Shown here: piece by piece, positions 9,419 through 22,512 of the stretch
Layout: every line of letters starts with the position of its first letter
Numbering within the stretch: the stretch's first letter is position 1
Position numbers and translations under genes: made by a program
Notes under the pieces: model-generated
Databases searched by the model: none
What the model was told of the DNA's origin: nothing
Seen by the model: only the letters and a program-made list of their open reading frames with translations
NCBI GenBank assembly: GCA_037176885.1
Contig: JAWWNJ010000087.1
Span: forward strand, 620,001 to 684,000
Reading direction: 5' to 3'
Origin: Favolaschia claudopus
Lineage: Eukaryota; Basidiomycota; Agaricomycetes; Agaricales; Mycenaceae
DNA: 64,000 nt

Positions 9419-12400
9419 ATGCTGGCCAGCCAACTCCTGCTGGCATTGTTCTCAGTGGTGTCGCTGAGGAAATACAGTTTCTGGGCAGATTCGCTCAACT
9501 TGCCTCTTTATCTGACCATAGTGTCGGTGGTGATCCTCTTGTCCCACATTCTTTGGGAATCGAAAGCAGCGCATACCCTGCGCGCGCAGTATTCAAAAGT
9601 CGGGCCAACGCCGCCGCCAACCGGTACTTCGCCACAGACCGTCTGTGAATACGTTGGGAAGCATGGAGGTCTCCCCATATTCTCCTACAAGTTCGCAAGG
9701 CTAGTCGGGTGCCTCGTTCTCCTCAGTTTGTCTGTAGCGTCGCTGGCGTCGCAAGACGACGATGAGCAAGAGTCCGACGCAGTAGTCCCATACATCTCGA
9801 TGGCCCTGACCCATGTACGACTTTTCTAAGTTTTCTGTATGGCCATTCGATGATTTGATTGACCCTTTTTGCCCATAGTTCTACGCTTCTGTTCTCGCTG
9901 TCGTTTGCATCAGTAGTCTGAGATGGCGCAACGTTGCAGCCAAGCATCTCAACGCGGTCCTAATTCTCTCCTTTGGCGTCTACTGCTATCGTGACGTTTT
10001 TCCGTTGGCTACATTCACCCTCCAACCACTCGACCGTGCAGAAGGGGCCTTGATATGGACCAAGATATCCTTCTTGTTCGTTGTTTCGTGCCTCATACCG
10101 CTCGCTATGCCCCGACAGCACACCCCTGTTGATCTCGAGGTATGACTGCAAGTTGCTCGACAACTATTACTGACCAGTCCACAGAACCCTCTTCCCCCGA
10201 GTCCCGAGCAAACCGCATCTCTTTTGTCTCTGACGCTCTACTTCTTCATGGATCATATCATCTTCCTTGCGTATAGAATACCCCATCTCGGCTTTGATCA
10301 ACTTCCACCCTTGTGCGACTACGACCACCTCCAAGACCTCAAAACGAAGACATGGAAGGTATGGCTCATAGTTTTCCTTACCAACTAGCTGGTGATCATT
10401 GTAATGTATACAGTGCCTGGACGTATTCTCGGGCAAGAAGCGACATATCGCTTTCGGCATTATGTGGACGTATCGTTGGGCATTTGTAGACATGAGTGTT
10501 ATGCTGGTCATCAATGGACTTTCTGCCTTTATCTCTCCGATCGGGATCAATAGACTGCTCAGGTCAGTCAGTCTCCACCTTCCTCTCATAGATAGCCAAC
10601 AGCTTCCCAGCTACCTCGAGAACCCCAGCCAAGACTCATTCATGAAGCCATGGTTCTGGATCCTCCTCCTTTTCGTCGGTCCGTTGATCACGACTCTCTC
10701 GTACCAGAGATACGTTTTCGTTTCGGTATGAACTCCTGGCCGTTAACAACCGATCAACCTTGTTTATATTCTGATTTATAGACTCACATCGTGGCGCAGA
10801 CAACCGCCATCATCACTCAACTCGTCTTCGAACACGCGCTACGCATTCGGATTAAATCGGACGTCGGGGACAAAGATGTAAATGGCACGAACGGTGAAAG
10901 AAAACCAGCTGCTGCCAATTTACTTGGAAGGATGACGAATCTGGTTACGACGGATCTGGGATATATCAACGAGGTATGCCTTTCACATTGTTTATCTTCC
11001 CGTTTGTTCTCATTCTGCTTGCAGGCGAGGAACATCTTGTTACTGGTGATTCTTGTTCCAATCCAAATTATCGGAGCGGTGGTGTTCCTGTATCAAGTTC
11101 TTGGATGGAGGCGAGTACCTTGAATACATATTTGGTTAAATGTTTGTTGACTTCTGCGCTAGCGCTTTTATGGGCATGGGGTACGGTGTCGACTTCGTTC
11201 ATTGGAGTTGTGACTGATGTAAACATATTTTTCTGAACGAAAGGTTGATGCTGGCTCTCTTCCCTGTTCCAGGCTACGTAAGCAAGCTGCAGCAATCCGC
11301 ACAGAAGGCGACGCTTGCGAAGACTGATGCGAGGGTGCAAACGGTCTCTGAGAGTGAGCGGCCCTTCACACTCTCCAATGCATCAAATTCTCGGTTTACC
11401 TGGGCTCTGCAGTCATCAATGTCATGCGCATGATCAAGTATGTTATGTCCTCCGTCATGATGCCGCATGATTGGTTACCGACTACCTTCTGTCGCAGAAT
11501 GTTCGGGTGGGAAAAACAGATGAACGAAAAGATTGCTGGGAAGCGGGAAGAAGAGTTGGATAAGCTGTGGATTAGGAGGTTTTTGGATATGTTCAGTGGG
11601 ATGGTGAAGTGCGTCCATGCATCTTTTCTCGATCCCAGAGAACCCATTTCTTGCACTGCAGCTATGTGATTCCTCTGCTGACGATGCTAGCGACCTACGG
11701 TTCGTAGCTTTCACTCCCACAAGGTGTACTCATGCTGACTCTCCCTATCATTTAGCCACGTAGTGTGTTCCATTTCCACACCTAAACATCGTTTAGTACT
11801 GATCACGGACGGCTCTCTCTTTCCCCTTAGTGTGAGTGGCATCGTCCACTGTATCGACCCGAGCTGAACCACCTTCAATGTAGACTGCTGTCGCCTATCA
11901 AGAACTCACCGCAGCCAAAGTCTTCTCCTCCATGGGTGTCTTCGATCTGCTCCGAAGTCAAATCTATTTCATTTTCTACTGCATCTCGGCAACAGTCAAT
12001 GGCAAGGTATCCCTGGATCGCCTTGAAGACTTTCTGCACAATACGGAACTGTTGGATTCGTTCAATTCCAAGGAGCCTACGGAGATTGTCAGAGTAGGCC
12101 CCGTACAGCCGGCGCCACCCTCAAACGACCTCATCGGGTTTCGCGACGCATCGTTCAGCTGGTCTGCTGACGAGGTTGATGTCCCATCCCCCTCGAGCCG
12201 CAAGTTTCTCCTCAAAGTCGAGGGCGAACTCTTTTTCAAACCGGGATGCGTCAACCTTGTCGTTGGTCCCACTGGATCGGTGAATGGCTTCACGTCTTGT
12301 ACTGATGTGGTTTAACAACATCTTTCAGGGTAAAACATCACTGCTGATGGCCCTTCTTGGTCTGTATGCTGTCTTCAAATACATACCCGGCGGTTCACGC

Positions 12401-15400
12401 TTTCACAGGTGAAATGCATCTTGTACCGTCTTTTTCTTCCTCTTCTTGGTACAATCTTCCTCGGAGTAAAGGTGTCTCATTCGCCGCTCAAGAGAGCTTT
12501 GTTCTGAACGACACAATTCGCGTGAGTGGGTCTAAAGAAAGCCGTTACCTGCCATGATCCCGTTCATAGAACAACATTCTATTCAATACCCCGACGGACG
12601 AGGCGCGTTACAACAAAGTCTTGTACCAGTGTTGTCTAGAGCGGGACCTGGAGTTGTTGGATGCTGGAGATATGACGGAGGTTGGGGAGAAGGCATGAAT
12701 TAATCTCGAGTTTTTTCTTTCCTGGGCTGACTCGATCTTAGGGATTGACTCTGAGTGGCGGTCAAAAAGCCCGAGTCACGCTTGCCAGAGCAATCTATGC
12801 TCGTGCGGACATTATCCTTCTTGTAAGTCCACTTTATCTCTGGGTCGATGCTCTATCCAACGACGGAATTTCAGGATGACGTGCTCGCCGCTCTGGACGT
12901 TCACACAGCCAAATGGATCGTCGAGTGAGGATACACTACCTGGGGACTGTGGATTCGTTTGACCTGTTACAGAAAATGCCTCAGCGGCGATTTGGTCAAG
13001 CACCGCACGGTCGTTCTGGTTACGCACAACGTAGTGCTGGCGAGCCAGGTTGCTGGGTTTGTCGTATCTGTGGGCTCGGACGGCCGAGTACATGGCCAAG
13101 ATACTATATCCGACGCGCTGAAACAGGACGAAGAGCTGGCGAAGGAAGTCTCCAGAGATCAAGAGATGACTGAGGCGGCCGAGAAGGAAATGGATGATGC
13201 GATAACATCTGAGACCGAAAAACTGCAAAAGAAGGATGGAAAGCTGATCGTGGCAGAGGAGATCGCGCTTGGGAACGTCAGCTGGAAGGCCATCAATATG
13301 TATTTCCAGGGCATGGGCGGAAATCGCTCCGTACCGTTCTTTGCTCTCGCCCTGTTAGCTGTTATCGGCCATGAAATCCTCGACGCTGCGCAGACGTGGT
13401 ACCTTGGTTATTGGGCGAGGTACGATCCTGTCTGTTTTGCCTGCAAGTTGCTGACCACAAAACAGTCAATACGCGCTCGGCCCGGTACCTGTCTTCAAGT
13501 GAGTTGTCAAACCTTCGCTGGAGGACGCAGTTGACATTGTGTACAGATATCTTGGTGGTTATAGTGCGTACCTGGCAGAGTCTTGGTCGTCGATTGCACG
13601 CACTTAAACCTTGTTTTAGGCGCCATTCTTCTAACGAGCTTGTCAATCTTTCTGGCCTTCTATTTGTATTTCACTGCTGGCACCTTCAGGGCATCACGCA
13701 CTATTCACAGACAATTGGTCGAGTCCATGTTAGGCACAACTCTGAGGTACGTTGTGAACGTCGCTACAACTTTGTACACCTAATTTCGACTCGCAAGATG
13801 GCTCGACTCTACTCCGACATCACGAATCATCACGCGATGCACTGTAGATATCAGCACGATAGATAGTCAAGTGGCTGAAGGCCTTCGTGGACTCATAGGT
13901 GCTCATTTGAATGCAAGTATAGGCGCTACACTAACCCAAATTTCCAGAATACACACTCAATATGCTGACCAAGTTCTTTGCCGTTGTGCTCTTCACTCCT
14001 GTGGCTTTCTTTGCCGGTGGTGCTGTGGGTATCCTGGGTGCCATGCTGTATGTGGACTGCGCCGACTGCGTGCAAAACTTTACTGACCAGCCTTAGTGGG
14101 AGGATATACATGGGTCGGTGCACTTAGTGTCGATCGGTGGATTTTTCATCATGTATTCCTTTGCAGCTTCTCAGCTTTCGACCAAGCGCGAACAAAGCAA
14201 CGCCAGAGCCCCTGTTTTAGCCCAGTGAGGATGCACTTCACCAACGTTGCGAGCGAACTGACCTCTTCGTAGTTTCAGTGCCACAATGGCCGGACTTGGT
14301 TTGTAATTAGTTTGATATGCGCCTCACTTTTTGATCCCCTCTTAGCTTCAGTTCGTGCCTATGACGCTCAAGCTTTCGCAATCCGGACTTCAATGGAACG
14401 CATCGACCGACTAAGCCGCGCCACACGAACGTTTTCCAATGTCAATAGATGGGTCACCGTGCGCATTGGTAAGTTAGGGATATCTGAGAGCCCTAGGCTT
14501 CGGCACTGAATGTTAGCTCTTCTAGATTTGTTAGGCGGAATATTTGTGAGTGATTTTTTCAAATGGGAGAACCCAGTCGATCTGAAAGCTATAGGCCGCC
14601 TTGCTCGCATATTACATCGTCTATTTGCAGAACGAAAAGCCAGCCAATATCGGTTTCAGTCTTAACATGGTTTGTCTTCCATAATATTGTCGCGCCGCAG
14701 CCAGCTCACTGGCGTGTCCTACGTAGGCACTTGGCTTTTCGAGCATGATATTTTACTGGGTCCGCATACTGAACGCATTTGAGGTTCAGGGGAACAGGTG
14801 AGGACGAATATCGTTGTATCCTTGCATCACGCTCAGGTTGAAATACGTTTAGTTTGGAACGCATTCACAGTTATCTCAACGCTGTCGAGCAAGAGCCGAA
14901 GCCTACCGAAACCGGGATCCCACCAGCTTATTGGCCAGCCAGCGGAAATCTCAGTGTCGATCACCTTTCTGCTAGATATTCGAAGGACGGACCCAATGTC
15001 TTGCACAACATCTCCTTCACCATTAAGTCTGGTGAAAAAGTCGGAGTTGTCGGCCGAACGGGGTCAGGGAAGGCAAGGGCGACTTCTACTTTTGAGCGAA
15101 TATCCCTCTGAGTCTTACCCTGCAGAGTTCTTTGACCCTCGCTCTTTTGAGGTGTATTTTGACCGACGGAACGGTGTACTATGACGGCGTCCCTACCCAC
15201 GCTATCAACTTAGATGCTCTTCGTTCCAACATCACTGTTATCCCCCAAATGGTGAGTAGCTTCACCATTGGTCCGTCACCTGGTGACGCGCGTCTAGCCT
15301 GAACTCCTGGTCGGGACACTTCGCTCCAATCTTGACATGTTCCAGCAATTCGATGACGCGACTTTGAATAATGCCCTGCGCTCGGCCGGTCTCACATCAC

Positions 15401-16116
15401 TTCAGGAAGATATGGATGAAGGCAAGCTGACACTAGACAGCGAGGTCTCAGCTGGCGGTAGCAATCTATCAGTTGGTGAGTGGTATTGAACGCAATGGTG
15501 GCTGTAACCGAAGCAGAACTTCTTCTCTGCCAGGTCAACGCCAGATCATCGCGCTAGGTGAGCGCTTTCCGTTCAAAACAGTTGCCAATCTAACACGCGA
15601 TAGCCCGCGCAATTGTCCGGGGAAGCAAGCTCATGATCCTGGATGAGGGTGAGCCTCTATCGGTCTTATATAGCATTATTTGTCCTAACATATCTCCCTC
15701 TACAGCAACATCTGCCATAGGTTTGTACAAAGACAGATTTAGCTTGCCATCCCTGCCTAATGCGCCTTCAGACTACAAGACAGACGCCATCATACAAAAT
15801 TCGTTGCGGACGGAGCTCCCGCCCGATACGACCTGTCTTATCGTTGCACATAGACTTCACAGTGTGATGGACGTGAACAAGATCGTGCGTGTTCTCGTTC
15901 TCTTGCTATTGCACCGACTCATAACCGCTCTTGCAGATGGTCCTCGACGCTGGGCGGATGGTGGGCTTTCACCGGTTGTAATGAATGTCACTCATGCCTT
16001 TCTAGGTCGAGTTCGGCAGCCCCAGAACGTTGCTGGAGAACAAAAGCGGGCTGTTCCGAGCTCTGGTGCATGAATCCGGAGACAGAGACGCACTGCTCAA
16101 GATGGTCCCTGCGTAA
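9419..16116 (+). CDS. ABC transporter, ABCC (MRP/YCF1-like), full length
   Basis: ATP-driven exporter of conjugates or drugs, at the vacuolar or plasma membrane. The gene has roughly two dozen short introns. N-terminal helices ([17 protein letters not shown]) form a TMD0-like region. TMD1 contains [19 protein letters not shown] and [29 protein letters not shown]1 has Walker A GPTGS-GKTS split by an intron, Q-loop [13 protein letters not shown], signature [20 protein letters not shown] and Walker [11 protein letters not shown] with Asp at the catalytic Glu position, as usual in ABCC NBD1. TMD2 begins near [23 protein letters not shown]2 has Walker [20 protein letters not shown], signature [19 protein letters not shown] and Walker B LMILDE with the catalytic Glu. 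The last exon ends ALLKMVPA at 16116. The intron inside NBD2 Walker A (15073-15125) is GC-AG. No break was found in the parts checked, but exons around 11760-11890 and 14090-14800 were not resolved. Confidence 0.88.
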
Positions 16117-16257
16117 ATACTAAACGGAAAGCGAAAGAACAGAACGCGCCCACGTGATACAAATTCTTGGTTTTTATTCTCCGATTCAAGGTACAATACA
16201 GTGCAGATGTTCTTTAGGTGTGCGCTACGTGTGATTCCATGCAAAATAGTCCTTCCT

Positions 16258-18059
16258 TCAAAGCGACGCCTTCTGGAATTTAGCTGGTACGCCATCGGCG
16301 GCAGCCAAATAAGGCATCAAGTCGCTCGTCAAAAATTCGCTCGCCCACTCCTTGCGAATCTGGCCCTTGAGGTACTCCACCGCGACATTGAGATCCTTGT
16401 CCTTCACACCTGGCGCAAGCTTCTTCACGCCCGGCGCCAGCTCAGCAATCAGCTTGTCCACAAGCTCGACCGTCACAGGCTGCCCCGAATCCATACGCGA
16501 GCCGTACTTGACCCACTGCCAAAGCTGCACGCGCGTGATCTCCGCAGTGGCCGCGTCCTCCATGAGATAGTTGAGCGGGATACACCCATTGCCGCCCATC
16601 CACGCGGCGGTATACGCCAGGGACGTCGACACGTTCTCGCGCACACCGGCCTCGGTGACCTGGCCTGGGACGACGGTGTTGAGCAGGTCCGCAGCCGCGA
16701 CGCGCACCTCTTCGCGCCGGACGTGGTATTGGTTCGGGCCGAGCATGTGTTTGTCGAAGATGGGGCGGGCGATTTTCTCGATGAGCGGGTGGGCGATCCA
16801 GGTGCCGTCGTGGCCGGCGAGCACTTCGCGTAGCTTGTCCGCGCGGACCTTGTCCATCGCGACTTCGTTCGCCTTGGGGTCGTCCTTGATTGGGATTTGC
16901 GCAGACATGCCGCCCATGGCCGCTACTTTGCGTCTAAGATAACGAATGAGTTTTTTTTGAATGAATGATAAAAGAAAAAAGAAACGCGTACTTGTGGCAA
17001 GTTTGGATCAAAAGACGAACATAGGCGTCCATGAAGCCGACGGTCATGGTGACGTCCTTGCGGTCTGGGAGAACGGCCCTACGGTCGGCACGACGCTTCT
17101 TGATGAAGCTGAAAATATAGTCCCAGCGACCACAGTTGAGGCCCGACGAATGATTGCGGAGTTCAAAGAGAATCTCCTCCATGTGGAATGCAGCGGGGAG
17201 AGTCTCGATGAGGACGGTGGCGCGGATGGTGTTGTGGGACATGCCGATGTAGGACTGGGAGAAGAGAAAAACGTCGTTCCAGAGGCGGGCCTCCTTGTAG
17301 TGTTCCATTTTGGGGAGATAGAAATAGGGACCGGAGCCCCGTTTGACGAGCTCGTGGGCGTTGTGGTAGAAATAGAGGGCAAAATCGAAGAGACCGCCTG
17401 AGACGGGGGCGTTATCGACCGTCAGACGCGGTTCGTCGAGATGCCATCCACGAGGGCTGTAGCAGAGAGGTTTTAGATACGTTTTGCGTGGTTGAGTAGA
17501 ATAAGCAATATGTACCGAACGATGAGGGTGGCGGGTTTCTCGCTCAGTTTATACGACTTGCCGTTGGACTCAAAGTCTACTTCGCGACGAATGGCGTCGC
17601 GCAGGTTGAGCTGACCGGTAACCATGTTCGCGAAAGTAGGGGCGCTAGAGTCTGTTGTGTAAATGCGGAATGAGTGAATACGCTTTCCAAAATAAAACTG
17701 CGTGTGTGCGGACCTTCAAAATCGGCCATGAAAGTCTTGGCACCGCTGTTAAGAGCGTTAATGACCATCTTACGGTCGGTGGGGCCGGTAATTTCGACGC
17801 GACGGTCTTCGAGGCCAGGGGCTGGAGGAGCGCAATGCCATGACGGCTCTGCGCGAATGTGGGCAGTCTCTATTGGGAAGTCGAGGGGTACGCCAGAGTC
17901 AAACCGACGCTGGGCGTCGTCGCGAGCGTCTAGGAGAGACTTGCGTGTCGACTCGAAGGTGCGGTGGAGTGCTGCGAGGAATTCAAGAGCACCGTCTGTG
18001 AGGATTTCTGTCTGTGCCTTTGCGGCGACGGAGGAGTGTATCTGGACGCCGTTTACCAT
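16258..18059 (-). CDS. Malate synthase
   Basis: Glyoxylate-cycle enzyme: glyoxylate + acetyl-CoA to malate, normally peroxisomal. Exons 17714-18059, 17516-17651, 16992-17456 and 16258-16933 join in frame to 540 aa, the usual length of the A-type enzyme. Visible signature: [57 protein letters not shown] (glyoxylate/Mg site), [20 protein letters not shown] (the Glu and Arg region), [14 protein letters not shown] and [11 protein letters not shown]. The C-terminus reads QKASL, which is not a canonical SKL-type PTS1 because the middle position is Ser, not a basic residue. A near repeat of KLAPGVK (two copies side by side, about 16412-16450) is present near the C-terminus. Expected to be induced on C2 carbon; no regulatory site was identified. 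Confidence 0.95.
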
Positions 18060-18643
18060 GTTGGTGGTGGTGGTATGAGATGAAGAGAGAAATTGGAGAA
18101 TATTTGGACGGGAGTCCGACGGAATTTATGTCTGTGCGTCATTTCCCAGTTTCCTTTTTGGGCGACGCGATGAAAGTCGCCGTCAATTCCGAATATTCAC
18201 ATGTGTCGGCGTTTGCCTCGGATTCAAAGTCCCGACACGGTACTCCGAAGGAATTTTGTGCGACTCAGTTTACGATTCAGGCCATTCCAGAGCTTATCTA
18301 TCTTTGTGAGATTACATTTGGATTACATACGTCGATTCCCTTCCTCCAGCGGAAGCCCGGGACCGAGTCTAGCACTGGACTGGAGGCGGGATGGAGGCGC
18401 GTCTTGACTCTCGGTCCTATGTTCTTCCATGTCTTTCAGTGACTGGGCGGGTACGCGTTGCATTGCGGGGCTCCATGAAACCAACGAAAAGGCTAAGTGC
18501 TGAGCCGCTGAGGAAAACGCGTCCTTGTAGTCCCTATCTGCCGCGGTCGAATACGCGGAGCTTGACTTCGACGCGCCGACAGTGCATGTGAAAGCGATTG
18601 CATTTTTACAAGCCGGAACCACCACCACTCCGCGTCGTGAATA
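18060..18643. other. Intergenic: malate synthase promoter / GET1 3' side
   Basis: About 580 bases holding the malate synthase promoter. ORFs here lack family motifs; no repeat or RNA gene is seen. Confidence 0.4.
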
Positions 18644-19617
18644 TTATTCCGCCTTGGCCGCCTTTTCCTTCTCCTTCAACACTTCCGCCCTTTCCGCCTC
18701 GGCCATCCGGACTAAAACCAGACCAGACAGTGAGAACACAATGAAAGAAGACAGGGGGACAAGCAATGCATACCGGCACTAATCTCCTTCGCAACGCGCT
18801 CACCCACCTTGAGCACGCGCTTGCAGGCCATTTGCCACACGCCTACACTCACGGAGCCTGGTTGGTAGTAGGAATGTTGGCGAAGCGAAGCGGCGTCAAG
18901 AGAGAAGATAAGACGTACCAGCTGGCGCGAAAGGAAGTGCGAGCCACCATCCCAGGGGCCCCAGCCAACCAGGAGGGAGGTAAAACACTGCAGCTCTGCG
19001 ATACCACCACCCAACAAAGAATTGCAGCCCCGTCGTCAGCATCCAAATTGCGCTATTGAAGCGCATAGAAAAGCCGCTCTTGCGCGCGGATATCTCCCCG
19101 TCTACAGCACGACCAAATGTTAGTTACCGCTCCTTCAAATTATCGAATCCGCCACGACTAAGAAAACAAAAGAAAAGCGTAAACGGAAGGCAAGACGTAC
19201 TGAGTTTCTCGAGGTCAGCAAGCCCCTTATCCACACTCCTCCTCAGCTTCGCCCATTTTGCGAACTGATCCTGGGCACTCGTCTGCAACAGCTCAGCCTT
19301 GAGTTTCAATAGGTTGCTCTTGAGCTTCCGCTGCCGCTCAGCCGTCGCGGCGTGGAATACGCGTAGATATAGTGCGTATACCTAAGCCCAAGACCACAGA
19401 TTATATCATAGCCAACAAAGGTCGATTTGGTGCGCAGAATAAGCGAAATTCAAGATTTAACAAAAGGAAGTAAGTCATTCATAGACGAAATGTCAATGAG
19501 CCGACATTTTGAGCATTTCAGACGCCGACGCACCAATTCGAGGAGGACCGACTGCCCTATCCATGAAATAAGCTGCGTGATAAACACCAGCAAGAAAATA
19601 GTGAAAAGTAGAGCCAT
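18644..19617 (-). CDS. GET1: GET1/WRB-type tail-anchored protein insertase subunit
   Basis: ER membrane receptor subunit that, with GET2, accepts tail-anchored proteins from the GET3 ATPase. Five exons (19534-19617, 19201-19381, 18919-19101, 18780-18857, 18644-18711) join in frame to 197 aa, right for the family. TM1 is at the very start ([20 protein letters not shown]), followed by the cytosolic coiled coil with [20 protein letters not shown] and [20 protein letters not shown], the GET3-binding region. TM2 follows at [20 protein letters not shown] and TM3 at [20 protein letters not shown], running into [15 protein letters not shown]. It ends in a charged Lys/Glu/Ala tail. The start is set by the conserved first helix, encoded by its own short exon. 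Confidence 0.9.
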
Positions 19618-21302
19618 TCGAGCGTTAGTCGCTCTGCGGATGCAAGACGCGAAAAGGTGGCGTGGAAGGTGCGCGAAGCCTTACGTGTTCGTTCGGTTGT
19701 TTCCGGCCGACGACAGTTCGCTTAGGTAATTTCTCTGGAAGGCTACTTACTTGGTTCAAGTTGTAGACTTGAATGATTCAAAAGTGAAACACGATAAGCG
19801 CATTTTAGTCTATCGGTTGTGTAGACCACCAGGACGCCTCTAACCGCTAGCGCGGCAGGTTATGAAGACCCACTGAGGACGCTGACCATTAGCGCTCTTC
19901 AGTTCGAGTACTGCGGTCGTCACCGAAGCCAGTTATGTTTTTTTTCTGCTCATCCAGGTCGAATTCAAACGAGGCGAGGTCCCCGTTGTTGAGCACAATT
20001 TCTGTCCGCGAACCTCGTTTTTTGGGGCAAAGTGGGACATGGAATGCGATTATTGATAGGATGGCGACGATCCGAACAACGTTTCAATAAGGCAGACTCA
20101 AATGGCACTCACCACCGCAATCCTAAGGTCCTGCACTCGCCGTCGCCCTGAATTACTGTACAATCGTTGGATCAGGATAAGTATCAAATTTGTGTGCCAT
20201 TTTTCAGTCTCTACGCTCGCGGTCGAGCCTCTGTTCATTAACTGCATATGAAAACCCTATAGAAGAATCTTCCTTTGTGAATGAAATTCGCAGCTGGTCC
20301 TAAATTTTCCCACTGGTCCAACGTAGTTTCGTGTTGGAGCGTATAATTCATAACTGTACTGAGGCAGGTGTGTGATGTGTGGTGTACTGGTCGTGTAGAT
20401 TGCGGGGTGACCCGTATCCTGGCAGAGTGCTATTGGGTTCCGATGGGGCCGGCTCTGCTGGGGTAGGTGTTCAATTCCTGCGATCGCCTTCCTGTTTTTA
20501 ATTTTTTCTCCATTTATTCACTTTGGTTCCAGCAACGAACTCCCACGTCATCCATCGAGAGATGGTTGTAATCTATAGCGTCGAACAGTCACTGTTCAGT
20601 CGGAACCACGCGTGATTATGCTCTGCACAAAATGTGCAAACTTACTATATTTGGCAGTGCCGGTCCAAGCTGGAATTATCGATTTGTTGTTCGGCGAATC
20701 GTGTGAACCCCGATGTAGTGGCTGTGTGGATCCATCACGGGTGCGCTCGGGGCCGGCGTTCGTCAGCGATTTTGTTTAGCTGCCGTCTAGGACCGCCAAC
20801 GAATTTCTCAGTGCGATACGACCTCTGAACAGTATCCGAAGCGAAACTCCCCGGACCGTCGGTACCAGTATCATCATATCATGTAGTCAGTGAGCCAAAA
20901 GTGTGACGTCACATCGCGGAAGATCTGCGATGAGGACACTTCGAAAGTTCGAAGAGAAAGATATTGACACAATTCTGAGCCGCGGGAGGCCACGAAAGAT
21001 ATAGAAGCATGTCCATGAAACCCGGCGGACGCCTTGGCTGGACGATAATTTCTGATAACTTCATTTTCTGGCAGGATGACCACTGGATAACCGAAGAACA
21101 TGCTTATCAGCATTCCTTCTATTTCCTTTCCAAGTAACGGCCGCCGTTCCCCGTGGCCCGACGACTATCCACTGTCATCTTTCAGGTCAGCATTAGAATC
21201 TGACAATGGCACCGGGATAATTACCGCATCGTAGAATCACCGGTTCTTGAATCGCATATAAAACGCGAGGAGAGAATGCAGGGAGTCCTCACTTTGCGCA
21301 CC
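19618..21302. other. Intergenic, 1.7 kb, nothing recognised
   Basis: Long gap between divergent genes GET1 and ADH copy 1. Short ORFs (for example 20634-20828) show no family motif. A tRNA-like A-box/B-box pair near 20412-20480 does not fold (see rejected). The only supported site is the TATA box at 21257-21263. Confidence 0.4.
21257..21263 (+). promoter_or_regulatory. TATA box of ADH copy 1
   Basis: TATAAAA 46 nt upstream of the ATG at 21303. An in-frame ATG at 21276 would lie only 13 nt after it, so 21303 is the better start; this also matches the paralogue N-termini. Confidence 0.55.
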
Positions 21303-22512
21303 ATGGGCATTGAGGTTACCGTTTTCAAAGGTTCCAAGTCCGGCGATATTGTGCAACAAACGACGCAGCGCGAGGCTCCGAAGCGCAATGAAGTCCTCAT
21401 TAGAGTCACCCACAGCGGGGTATGCTTCACCGACGTACACTACCAAAAAGCGGATATGGTTCGTAATTGTGGTCTTGAGGAGGTGGTACTGGCTAACGAC
21501 GTTCAGGTGCTTGGGCACGAGGGAGTCGGCCTTGTTGAACAGATTGGACCGGAAGTGACGGACTTCAAAGTCGGAGACCTTGTGGGGTGGGGGTATACCC
21601 ACAAGACGTGCGGAAAATGTGACCAGTGTTTAGTTGGTACGTCGATCGGCGCTTTCCTGGTGCTGATGTAGCTCATATTGTCATCCAAAGGACACGATCA
21701 ATATTGTCCTAATCGTGAATTGTGAGTTGATGTTTTGGAGGGCGTTACATTATTTTGACTGACGTACGAATAGCTTCGGAGAATCCAACTTCCACCAAGG
21801 CTCGTTTGGCTCACACGCGATTTGGGACGCGTCGTTTGTGTTCCATGTTCCTGAAGGACTTGCACCCGAGTTCGCCGCGCCGCTCATGTGCGGTGGAGCA
21901 ACTGTGTTCAATGTCATCGAAACCTACAACATTCGTCCCACAGATCGAGTTGGAGTCGTCGGTGTAGGAGGGCTGGGACATCTTGCGATCCAATTCCTTG
22001 CTAAAATGGGGGCGACTGTATGCGTCTTCTCGCTCACAGACTCCAAGCGCGATCAGGCGTTTAGTCTCGGGGCGACAGAATTCTACTCCACAAAAGGAGT
22101 CGAAGAGCTGAAGATTGGCAAGCCGCTCGACCACCTCATTGTTACCGCCAACTCCGTGCCCAACTGGCAATTGTGAGTCAGCTACAAACTGAGCAACTTT
22201 ACCACTCGCTGAGACGTACCCGATCCCATTAGATACCTGGATATTGTCAAGCCCACTGGGACCATTTACCCTTTGACTGTCGATTTCGGAAACTTGGGGA
22301 TTCCCGCCTTCCCCGTTCTCGTCAAGGGCATCACCGTTCAGGGTACCGCTGTAGCCGATCGGCACACCCACAAGCGCATGCTAGACTTTGCTGCACGGCA
22401 TCAGATACGCCCGATGATCGAAAAATTCCCACTGACGAAGGCCGGGGTCGAGGAGGGCATGGCTAAATTGCGCGCCGGCAAGATGAGATACAGAGGCGTT
22501 CTTGTTGCGTAG
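21303..22512 (+). CDS. Zinc alcohol dehydrogenase, CAD/YahK-like, copy 1
   Basis: Medium-chain NAD(P)-dependent dehydrogenase, probably an aldehyde reductase. Start chosen at 21303 (MGIEVTVFKGSKSGDIVQ). Catalytic zinc ligands: Cys in THSGVCFTDVHYQKADM, His in VLGHEGVGLVEQIG and Cys in PLMCGGATVF. Structural zinc Cys: KTCGKCDQCL ... HDQYC. Cofactor loop: GVVGVGGLGHLAIQFLAK. The C-terminal end, GMAKLRAGKMRYRGVLVA, is shared by all three copies. Introns lie after ADM (21459-21506), after QCLV, near REL and after PNWQL. This copy has CFTDVHYQ where the other two have CGTDEHYK, so it is the most divergent in the substrate region. It has a TATA promoter. Confidence 0.9.

Noticed and set aside
20412..20490. 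tRNA-like A box (TGGCAGAGTG) and B box (TGTTCAATTCC)
   Set aside because: The T-stem and acceptor stem do not pair, and no anticodon arm of proper size can be drawn.
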